Shown here: positions 1-5,733 of the stretch, piece after piece
How the letters are laid out: every line of letters starts with the position of its first letter
How positions within the stretch are numbered: the stretch's first letter is position 1
Translations under genes and position numbers: made by a program
Source of the DNA: an uncultured Collinsella sp.
GTDB taxonomy: Bacteria; Actinomycetota; Coriobacteriia; Coriobacteriales; Coriobacteriaceae
Direction of reading: 5' to 3'
Assembly: GCA_900556705.1 (NCBI GenBank)
Contig: USPT01000010.1
Span: 1-14,025 of the forward strand
Length of the DNA: 14,025 bases
Notes under the pieces: model-generated
What the model was told of the DNA's origin: nothing
Databases searched by the model: none
What the model saw: only the letters and a program-made list of their open reading frames with translations

Positions 1-689
1 TCTGCAAGACGTCTTGCGCCGTCTCGGGTTCGGGCTACCTCATCTCCGCCAGTGTCATCGAGGGCATGCACGGTTGGCAGTTCCACACGCTGACCGAGGA
101 CATCCAGTTCACCACGTTCTGCGCCATTCACGGCATTCGCATTGGCTATGCGCCGGCGGAGTTCTTTGACGAGCAGCCGGTGACGTTTAAGGCGTCCTGG
201 AAACAGCGCATGCGCTGGACCAAGGGCTTCTATCAGGTCTTTTTTACCTATGGCAAGCACCTGGTCAAATCGACCTTCCGCTATCATCGCTTTGCTGCCT
301 ACGACATGTTTATGACCATCGCCCCGGGTATGCTGCTATCGCTGATCTCGATGCTCGCCAATGCGACGTTCCTGATCGTGGGCGGTCTTTCGCACGGCTT
401 CTTGGCTACCGAAGTCGAGATGCAGGCGTGCGCCGCTTCGCTCATTATGACCTTCGCCATGATGTATCAGACCTTCTTTATCCTGGCGCTGCTCACGACT
501 ATCTTTGAGTACAAGCACATTCACTGCGCGCAAAAGTGGCGTCTGGTGACTAACCTGTTTACCTTCCCGATCTTTATGTTCAGCTATATCCCCATCACGG
601 TGGCCGCGCTGTTCCTGAAGGTCGACTGGGTGCCGACGCAGCACGCCGTCAACGTTACCCTTGACGAGGTCATGCAAGGCGCCAAATAA
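1..689 (+). CDS. Family 2 glycosyltransferase, membrane-bound, C-terminal part (5' end outside window)
   Basis: The reading frame is already open at the window edge (first whole codon at 3) and ends at TAA 687-689, so the N-terminal part is missing. What remains shows the second half of a processive-type GT2 domain. It has a TED motif (93-101, the probable catalytic-base motif) and a QRMRW motif (204-218) matching the QxxRW signature of cellulose/hyaluronan synthase-like enzymes. These are followed by three hydrophobic stretches, at about 310-400, 430-510 and 545-630, that look like membrane segments. Such enzymes transfer a sugar from a nucleotide sugar at the cytoplasmic membrane, usually to make an exported polysaccharide or a glycolipid. 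The product cannot be named, because the donor-binding half lies outside the window. A strong hairpin terminator follows directly, so the transcript probably ends here. I am sure of the family and unsure of the substrate. Confidence 0.88.
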   Translation, partial: CKTSCAVSGSGYLISASVIEGMHGWQFHTLTEDIQFTTFCAIHGIRIGYAPAEFFDEQPVTFKASWKQRMRWTKGFYQVFFTYGKHLVKSTFRYHRFAAYDMFMTIAPGMLLSLISMLANATFLIVGGLSHGFLATEVEMQACAASLIMTFAMMYQTFFILALLTTIFEYKHIHCAQKWRLVTNLFTFPIFMFSYIPITVAALFLKVDWVPTQHAVNVTLDEVMQGAK

Positions 690-697
690 CCACCACC

Positions 698-739
698 AAA
701 ACCACCGCAAAGGGGACAGGCACCTTTGTGGTGGTTTTT
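698..739 (+). terminator. Strong intrinsic terminator built from a REP-like palindrome
   Basis: CCACCGCAAAGG (702-713) pairs with CCTTTGTGGTGG (723-734) over 12 base pairs with one G-T wobble and a 9-base loop. AAAA (698-701) can extend the stem against TTTT (735-738), and a T-rich run follows. It lies 8 bases after the glycosyltransferase stop, so it should end that transcript. The stem tip and loop contain GGGGACAGGCACC. From memory this resembles repeat palindromes associated with REP-type transposases in many bacteria. Confidence 0.8.
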
Positions 740-757
740 GCTTTTGCGATACAGCTC

Positions 758-764
758 GAGGAGG
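758..764 (+). promoter_or_regulatory. Ribosome binding site of the prepilin peptidase gene
   Basis: GAGGAGG lies 6 bases before ATG 771. It decides the start against the upstream in-frame ATG at 726, which lies inside the terminator hairpin. Confidence 0.75.
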
Positions 765-770
765 CGTCCG

Positions 771-1193
771 ATGGTCTATATCCCGTTTTGGATTTGCATC
801 TTTGCCGGCGTGGCAATTGATGCCCGAGAGCGACGGTTTCCCAATGGGCTTGCCGGCGCATGTGCCGTGGCGGCGTTGGCGGGTGTTTGGCTCGACCTCG
901 GTTTGAACACAGCGCTTGACCACGCGGGTCTTGCCGTCATTGTTTATCTTGCTCTCGTGCTGACTGAGTCCCTCTGGCGTCGTCTTCGCCAAATCCCGGG
1001 CATCGGTATGGGGGATGCCAAGGCACTCTTCGCGCTTTGCACGCTCGACCCTATGGGTGGCATCGTGGCATTTGCCGTCGCACTCCTGGCCCTGGTCCTC
1101 TCCTGTCTCTTCACAAAATCGCGCTCCCTGCCATTGCTCCCGTTTTTAGTGCCGATTTTTGCCATAATCGAGGTCGTGGGCTGCACTTTGTAA
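771..1193 (+). CDS. Minimal A24-family prepilin peptidase (TadV/CpaA-like)
   Basis: A 140-residue, very hydrophobic protein with both aspartates of the A24 aspartic peptidase family. The first motif is D17 followed by RRFPNG (the usual D-x(n)-PN signature) and the second is GMGD at 79-82. It has about four or five membrane segments. The family cleaves the short positively charged leader of type IV pilin-like precursors at the cytoplasmic face of the membrane. The N-terminal methyltransferase domain of large PilD enzymes is absent, as is normal for TadV/CpaA proteins. An in-frame ATG at 726 would add 15 residues with no family similarity, whereas ATG 771 has a strong GAGGAGG site. No prepilin, secretion ATPase or other tad/com gene is in the window, so its substrate is unknown. 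M. tuberculosis carries a similar small peptidase gene in the alaS-aro block. Confidence 0.82.
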   Translation: MVYIPFWICIFAGVAIDARERRFPNGLAGACAVAALAGVWLDLGLNTALDHAGLAVIVYLALVLTESLWRRLRQIPGIGMGDAKALFALCTLDPMGGIVAFAVALLALVLSCLFTKSRSLPLLPFLVPIFAIIEVVGCTL

Positions 1194-1212
1194 CCGATTG
1201 CGCATCCTTCTT

Positions 1213-1218
1213 AAGGAG
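1213..1218 (+). promoter_or_regulatory. Ribosome binding site of the dGTPase-like gene
   Basis: AAGGAG lies 6 bases before ATG 1225. It favours this start over TTG 1198 in the same frame, which has no site in front of it. Confidence 0.75.
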
Positions 1219-1224
1219 CATGCC

Positions 1225-2472
1225 ATGGCATCTAATCAAGAAACGGCCGTCATTAAGGCGCGCATGGACCGTATCCCCTCGGCGTTGTCGCCCGAACTAG
1301 TCGAGCGCATTGTCGCCGATCGTGCTTCGGGCTATGTCAACTCGTATCGTTGCAACGACGATCAGGCTATTCGTCGTATTGATCGCGCCGCCGACAAAGG
1401 CACGCTTATGCGTCCGGCGTTTATGCGCGATACCGAAAAGATACTTCATCTTCCGGCGTATACCCGTTATGCAGGTAAAACGCAGGTCTTTAGCTTCCGT
1501 AGCAATGACGATCTGTCACGCCGCGGTTTGCACGTGCAGCTTGTCTCGCGCATTGCGCGCGATATCGGTCGCGCCCTGGGGCTCAATTGCGATCTGATCG
1601 AGGCGATTGGCCTGGGCCACGACTTGGGACACACGCCTTTCGGCCATGCCGGCGAGCGCTTCCTCAACGATATCTATCACGAGCGTACGGGGCGTTATTT
1701 TTTCCATAACGTGCAGTCGGTCCGCGTGCTCGACGCGTTGTATGGCCGCAACGTGTCGCTCCAGACGCTCGATGGCGTGCTGTGCCACAACGGCGAGTAC
1801 GAACAGCGTGTTTTTGAGCTTTCGGACATGGGCTCTTTTGAACAGTTTGATCAGACGGTTGAGGATTGCATTGCCGCGGGTTACGGCGCAATTGAGCACC
1901 TGCGTCCCATGACGCTCGAAGGCTGCGTGGTCCGCATCTCGGATATCCTTGCCTACGTGGGGCGTGATCGCCAAGACGCCATTGCGGCGGGCCTGCTGTC
2001 ACCCGACGCCTTTGACGATGACCTTGGCGGTGCCTACAACAGTTGGATCCTCACGCATGCCTCCATCGATATCGTTGAGCACAGCTATGGTAAGCCTCGT
2101 ATCGAGATGAGCGAGGACCTGTTTGAGGAAATTCGCCGAGCCAAGCGCGAGAACTACGAGAAGATCTATAGCAAGGGTGGTATCGAAGGCGATTCCGAGG
2201 CGGAGCTGCGCGAGGCGTTCGTAAAGCTCTACGACCGTTGCCTGCGGGATCTAAACTGTGGTGACGAGTCCTCGTACATCTTTAAGCACCACATTTCTCG
2301 CATCGAGCAGCAGCTTTCCTACTACGATCGCGCCTATGCCTGGCAGGACGATAAAGATCAGACCGTAGTGGATTACATTTCGAGCATGACGGATGGCTAC
2401 TTCTGCGAGCTCACGAGTAAGTTGTTCCCGGGATTGAAGTTTCCGCAACGTACCTATATTAACGAACGGTAG
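1225..2472 (+). CDS. dgt: HD-domain deoxyguanosinetriphosphate triphosphohydrolase-like protein
   Basis: A 415-residue protein of the dGTPase family, which hydrolyses dNTPs (classically dGTP) to the deoxynucleoside and triphosphate in the cytoplasm and so affects dNTP pools. The metal-binding HD signature is complete: H103 in GLHVQLVSRIAR, H132-D133 in GHDLGHTPFGHAGE (131-144) and D240 in VRISDILAY. KTQVF at 85-89 is also typical of the family. The length is close to that of the shorter bacterial dGTPase-like proteins. The start at ATG 1225 is set by AAGGAG. The gene follows the prepilin peptidase by 31 bases with no clear terminator between, so it may be co-transcribed. Its last codons form part of a LexA-type box that probably controls rarA. 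The family is certain. Substrate preference within dNTPs cannot be read from sequence, so the symbol is by family only. Confidence 0.9.
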   Translation: MASNQETAVIKARMDRIPSALSPELVERIVADRASGYVNSYRCNDDQAIRRIDRAADKGTLMRPAFMRDTEKILHLPAYTRYAGKTQVFSFRSNDDLSRRGLHVQLVSRIARDIGRALGLNCDLIEAIGLGHDLGHTPFGHAGERFLNDIYHERTGRYFFHNVQSVRVLDALYGRNVSLQTLDGVLCHNGEYEQRVFELSDMGSFEQFDQTVEDCIAAGYGAIEHLRPMTLEGCVVRISDILAYVGRDRQDAIAAGLLSPDAFDDDLGGAYNSWILTHASIDIVEHSYGKPRIEMSEDLFEEIRRAKRENYEKIYSKGGIEGDSEAELREAFVKLYDRCLRDLNCGDESSYIFKHHISRIEQQLSYYDRAYAWQDDKDQTVVDYISSMTDGYFCELTSKLFPGLKFPQRTYINER

Positions 2473-2476
2473 TTCG
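2463..2476 (+). promoter_or_regulatory. LexA-type SOS box upstream of rarA
   Basis: CGAAC-GGTA-GTTCG is a perfect palindrome with a 4-base centre; flanking A and T extend it by one pair (2462-2477). It matches the CGAAC-N4-GTTCG operator bound by LexA in Gram-positive bacteria, including actinobacteria. It overlaps the stop codon of the dGTPase gene (2470-2472). It covers the place where the -35 element of the candidate promoter at 2488-2493 would lie, so bound LexA would block transcription of rarA. I found no second copy in the window. Confidence 0.6.
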
Positions 2477-2487
2477 TATATATTCGG

Positions 2488-2493
2488 TATACT
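2488..2493 (+). promoter_or_regulatory. Candidate -10 element of the rarA promoter
   Basis: TATACT matches five of six bases of the TATAAT consensus. The expected -35 position (about 2465-2470) has no good TTGACA match and falls inside the SOS box. Transcription would start near 2500, leaving a leader of about 30 bases before ATG 2533. Confidence 0.35.
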
Positions 2494-2532
2494 GTTAGTG
2501 GAAAACGTTTTTGATTGATGCACGGGATGGCT

Positions 2533-3882
2533 ATGGACGACCTTTTTTCTGCCTCGACGCGCGAGCGTTCCTTTAAAAATGCGCCGCTCGCGGTACGCAT
2601 GCGACCCAATTCGCTCGACGAGTACGTGGGCCAGCAAAAGGCCGTCGGTAAGGGCTCGTGGCTACGTGCTGCGATTGAGCATGACGTTCTGTCGAGTGTG
2701 ATTCTGTATGGGCCGGCCGGTACGGGCAAGACGACGCTGGCCCACATCATCGCCAACCATACCAAGAGCGAGTTTGTCGAGGTCAGCGCTGTGACGGGCA
2801 CCGTGAAGGACTTGCGCCGCGTGATTGACGAGGCCAAGACGCGCCTGAATACCTACGACCGCCGCACCATTCTATTCATCGATGAGATTCACCGCTTCTC
2901 TAAGTCGCAGCAGGATGCCCTGCTGCATGCAGTTGAGAACCGTACCGTCATTATGATTGGCGCTACGACGGAGAATCCGTACTTCGAGGTCAACTCGGCA
3001 CTGTTGTCGCGTGGGCGCGTGGTGGAGCTTGAGCATCTGAAGGATGAGGATATCGCCACGCTTATTGAACGTGCGCTTGAGGCACCACATGGTCTGAACG
3101 GTAAGTTCTCGGCCGATGAGGATACGGTCAAGACCATTTGTACGTTGGCCGCGGGTGATGCACGCTCGGCCTTGACGACACTTGAGCTGGCGAGCGAGAT
3201 TGCCGTCACGCGTCCCGATACCGAGGGGACGCCAGCGCCGGCGGCGGGGGAGCGCTATCCCATCACCGTGGATGACGTAAAGATTGCCAACCCGCGTCGC
3301 GGGTTTTCGTATGACAAAAACGGCGACATGCACTACGACATCATCAGTGCGTTCATCAAGTCCATGCGCGGCAGCGACCCCGATGCCACGGTCTACTGGC
3401 TTGCGCGCATGATCGATGCGGGGGAGGATCCTAAGTTTATCGCCCGTCGCATTATGATTCATGCTTCTGAGGATGTTGGCAATGCCGATCCGCAGGCTCT
3501 TCTTATAGCACATGCTGCGTTTAAATCTGCCGAGGTTATTGGCTATCCCGAGTGCCGTATTAACCTCGCTCAGGCTGCACTCTATGTGTGCTTGGCGCCA
3601 AAATCCAACGCGTGTGAGGCTTCGATCGATGCGGCGCTGGCCGACATCCATTCTAGTGGGCTTCGCGAGGTGCCTAGTTATCTGCGCGATCGTCATCGCC
3701 CGGGCAGCGACGAATACGGTGTGTATAAGTATCCGCATGATTATCCCGAAGGCTGGGTCGATCAGCGCTATTTGCCCGAGGGGCTGGAGCGCGGTGCGTT
3801 TTGGCAGCCTGCGGGTCGCGGCTGGGAAGAGTGGCGTGTAGAGCAAAGCGAGCGCGACCGTAGCGGGAATGCACCGAAGTAG
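2533..3882 (+). CDS. rarA: Replication-associated recombination protein A (RarA/MgsA AAA+ ATPase)
   Basis: A 449-residue AAA+ ATPase of the RarA/MgsA/WRNIP1 family, which acts at stalled replication forks and relates to clamp-loader proteins. Visible motifs are Walker A GPAGTGKT (60-67), Walker B LFIDEIHRF (114-122), sensor-1 GATTENP (143-149) and the arginine-finger region SALLSRGRV (155-163). The C-terminal half carries the family signatures IKSMRGSDPDATVYWLARM, ASEDVGNADP and YKYPHDYPEGW. Start choice is uncertain. ATGs at 2518, 2527 and 2533 are all in frame. I prefer 2533 because GGA lies at usable spacing and the product then begins MDDLF, which resembles other actinobacterial RarA starts. 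The gene seems to have its own promoter under an SOS box and to stand alone: a 100-base gap separates it from the next operon. Function is sure; start is not. Confidence 0.93.
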   Translation: MDDLFSASTRERSFKNAPLAVRMRPNSLDEYVGQQKAVGKGSWLRAAIEHDVLSSVILYGPAGTGKTTLAHIIANHTKSEFVEVSAVTGTVKDLRRVIDEAKTRLNTYDRRTILFIDEIHRFSKSQQDALLHAVENRTVIMIGATTENPYFEVNSALLSRGRVVELEHLKDEDIATLIERALEAPHGLNGKFSADEDTVKTICTLAAGDARSALTTLELASEIAVTRPDTEGTPAPAAGERYPITVDDVKIANPRRGFSYDKNGDMHYDIISAFIKSMRGSDPDATVYWLARMIDAGEDPKFIARRIMIHASEDVGNADPQALLIAHAAFKSAEVIGYPECRINLAQAALYVCLAPKSNACEASIDAALADIHSSGLREVPSYLRDRHRPGSDEYGVYKYPHDYPEGWVDQRYLPEGLERGAFWQPAGRGWEEWRVEQSERDRSGNAPK

Positions 3883-3913
3883 CTGCTGATAATTTTGTCC
3901 CACGTTGCTGCTC

Positions 3914-3944
3914 TTGGCATGTTCGGTCCCCTTTGGGGTAACAT
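3914..3944 (+). promoter_or_regulatory. Weak candidate promoter of the sigma-factor operon
   Basis: TTGGCA (3914-3919) and TAACAT (3939-3944) are separated by 19 bases, two more than ideal. They lie in the only sizeable gap (3883-3982) before the four-gene operon. The -10 region can also be read as GGGTAA, similar to the GGGTAT of SigB/SigF promoters, but no GTTT element sits at the right distance upstream. Treat as tentative. Confidence 0.25.
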
Positions 3945-3982
3945 GAAAAGCGTCTGTATTTCGATTCTTCCGGGAGGCTTGT

Positions 3983-4570
3983 ATGAGTCCCATTCAAATC
4001 GCCCTGCTGCTGCTCGCCGTTGCCGGCGTGTGGGCCATCGCTGAGCTCGCGCTTACCCTGCGCAAGACCCGCAATGTTGTCGACTCGCTCGATAAGACCG
4101 TGAACGACCTCAACAACACCATCGCCGAGGCTCAGCCTGTGGTGGCAAAGCTCGATGGCGCTGTCGATGAGCTTACGCCGGCGCTTGCCCAGATGGAGCC
4201 GCTGCTTAAGTCGAGCAAGACGGCAGTTGATGCCCTTACCTCCAATCTCGTAGAGGTCGAAGCCGTGGTTCGCGACATTTCCGAGGTTACGGGCAGCATG
4301 GCCGAGGCCAGCAATGCTGTGTCGAGCGTGACCGACTCCGCCGCCGGTGCTGTGCAGAAGCTCTTCAATAAGGTGAAGTCTCCTGCAGCTGACACCGAGC
4401 GCAAGCTCGCCGCTGCTGCTGCGGAGGCAGAGCGGCCTACCGAGCGCGTCCTAATTGGCGAGGACGAGGCCGCCGCGGGCGACGATGATGGCCAGAAGTC
4501 TGTAGCCAAGCCGGCTCAGTATTACACCTATACACCCTCCGAGACCTCTGAGGAGTCCTGCGATGAGTAG
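3983..4570 (+). CDS. DUF948-like membrane-anchored coiled-coil protein
   Basis: A 195-residue protein with one N-terminal membrane segment (about residues 4-23). After it comes a long heptad-like stretch (about 30-125) rich in small and acidic residues, with repeated D-L/V-x-x-T/A-x-x-E/D patterns, then an alanine/glutamate-rich segment (142-151) and an acidic tail. This layout fits the DUF948 family, whose biochemical role is unknown. The B. subtilis member YtxG is known as a general-stress protein. GGGAGGC lies just before ATG 3983. The gene ends at TAG 4568-4570, overlapping the start of the anti-sigma-like gene by 8 bases, so the two should be translated together. In actinobacterial genomes a DUF948 gene often lies between rarA and alaS, as here. 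Family assignment rests on topology and context as much as on residues. Confidence 0.7.
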   Translation: MSPIQIALLLLAVAGVWAIAELALTLRKTRNVVDSLDKTVNDLNNTIAEAQPVVAKLDGAVDELTPALAQMEPLLKSSKTAVDALTSNLVEVEAVVRDISEVTGSMAEASNAVSSVTDSAAGAVQKLFNKVKSPAADTERKLAAAAAEAERPTERVLIGEDEAAAGDDDGQKSVAKPAQYYTYTPSETSEESCDE

Positions 4571-4940
4571 CGAAGCAACCTGCCCCATCACGCTGACCGT
4601 TGCCGGCGACCCGCGTCTCGCTCGCCTTGTGCGCATGACGGCAGCCAACGTTGGTGCCCTGTGTTCCATGTCTGTCGATCGCATCGAGGACATCCGCATG
4701 GCTGCCGAGGAGGCTTTCATCTTTGGTTGTACCGCGGTCGACTGCGATGACATCACCATCAAATTCGATGTCGATGAGACCCACGTTGGCATGACTATTA
4801 CCTTTGGCGATCAGGCTACGGTCGATGAAGACGACCAGGCTGCGGTGTATGCCGAGCTCATCCTCGCGAGCGTGTGCGACTCCTACGAAAAGACTGCGGC
4901 GCCCCTGACGCTTTCCCTCGACCTCAAGGCGGATATTTAA
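4563..4940 (+). CDS. Degenerate RsbW/SpoIIAB-like anti-sigma factor (HATPase_c_2 type)
   Basis: A 125-residue protein whose residues 40-58 (RIEDIRMAAEEAFIFGCTA) line up with the N-box helix of RsbW and SpoIIAB, where the sequence is typically IEDMKIAVSEAVTNAV. The glutamate (E50) is kept, but the metal-binding N-box asparagine is replaced by F54. The following strand pair should end in a DxGxG nucleotide-binding box. Here it reads TITFGDQAT (78-86) and lacks that box. The C-terminal strand LTLSLDLKADI resembles the end of the fold. RsbW proteins bind and silence a SigB/SigF-type sigma factor and phosphorylate its antagonist RsbV. This one may bind sigma but probably not ATP. It overlaps the DUF948 gene by 8 bases (AGGAG at 4551-4555) and precedes the sigma gene by one base, the standard anti-sigma/sigma arrangement. 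Confidence 0.65.
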   Translation: MSSEATCPITLTVAGDPRLARLVRMTAANVGALCSMSVDRIEDIRMAAEEAFIFGCTAVDCDDITIKFDVDETHVGMTITFGDQATVDEDDQAAVYAELILASVCDSYEKTAAPLTLSLDLKADI

Positions 4941-4941
4941 A

Positions 4942-5733
4942 ATGACCGAACGTTCCCGGAGCGGCAAGACCGCTTGGGACAAGGAGAAAACCCGCGAGCT
5001 GTTTCGTCGCTACAAGGAGACCGGTGATCCGGACGCCCGCGAGCAGCTCGTCATGTCCCATATGAACCTGGTAAGGTTTCTTGCCAACAAATTTAAGAAT
5101 CGCGGCGAGCCGCTCGACGACCTCATGCAGGTCGGCTATCTGGGTTTGCTCAAGGCTATCGACCGCTTTGACCCTGAGCGCGGGCTCGAGTTCACAACGT
5201 TTGCAACACCCACTATCCTGGGCGAGATCAAACGCCATTTCCGCGACAAGGGCTGGAGCGTGCGCGTACCGCGTCGCCTGCAGGAGCTCTCGGCCAAGGT
5301 CAACCAAGCTACTGACAAACTTACCAACGAGCTGCAGCGTTCGCCCAAGGTTGAGGAGATCGCTGAGTATCTAGATGTGACGGTCGATGAGGTCCTCGAG
5401 GCTATGGAATCGTCTTCGGCCTATACCTCGGTGCCCATCGAGGCTCCTGGTGCGTCCGATTCCGACGATGCCCCCTCGATTCTCGACCGTTACGCCGACG
5501 ACGACAACGAGCTCGACTTTACCGATGACCGCCTAGTGATCGAGGAAGCCATCCGTGATTTCTCGCCGCGCGAGCGCGAGGTGATCGAGCTGCGCTTTGT
5601 GAAGGGCATGACACAGATCGAGATCGCCAAGAAGCTGGGTATTTCTCAGGTGCAGGTTTCGCGTCTGCTGCGCCGCACGCTTAAGAAGATTCAGGACAAG
5701 ATCGACCCCGACGGAGTGATGATTCGTTCATGA
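4942..5733 (+). CDS. SigB/SigF/SigG-type alternative RNA polymerase sigma factor
   Basis: A 263-residue group 3 sigma factor that redirects RNA polymerase to alternative promoters. Region 2 spans about 35-105, with DDLMQVGYLGLLKAIDRFDP (core binding), then FTTFATPTILGEIKRHFRDKG (-10 recognition and melting) and WSVRVPRRLQEL. Region 3 (about 110-160) contains SPKVEEIAEYLDV. An acidic linker follows (about 170-195). Region 4 (about 205-250) has SPREREVIELRFVKGMTQIEIA and the helix-turn-helix ISQVQVSRLLRR. Length and motifs fit the SigB/SigF/SigG group closely; which of these it equals functionally cannot be told. It follows the anti-sigma-like gene by one base and overlaps the next gene by 4 bases (ATGA at 5730-5733). 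No RsbV-type antagonist or upstream phosphatase is in the window. Confidence 0.93.
   Translation: MTERSRSGKTAWDKEKTRELFRRYKETGDPDAREQLVMSHMNLVRFLANKFKNRGEPLDDLMQVGYLGLLKAIDRFDPERGLEFTTFATPTILGEIKRHFRDKGWSVRVPRRLQELSAKVNQATDKLTNELQRSPKVEEIAEYLDVTVDEVLEAMESSSAYTSVPIEAPGASDSDDAPSILDRYADDDNELDFTDDRLVIEEAIRDFSPREREVIELRFVKGMTQIEIAKKLGISQVQVSRLLRRTLKKIQDKIDPDGVMIRS

Noticed and set aside
3925..3939. GTCCCCTTTGGGG as a second copy of the REP-like element
   Set aside because: Only GTCCCCTTT is shared with the reverse complement of the 698-739 element. The hairpin is 4 base pairs with a 3-base loop and has no T run.
3904..3941. Possible SigB/SigF-type autoregulated promoter (GGGTAA) before the sigma operon
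   Set aside because: GGGTAA at 3936-3941 resembles the -10 element, but no GTTT lies 13-17 bases upstream. Only the weaker housekeeping-type reading is kept, at low confidence.
2872..3993. Open reading frame of 373 codons on the minus strand, opposite rarA
   Set aside because: Covers the complete AAA+ motifs of rarA on the other strand and shows no family resemblance; a chance open frame.
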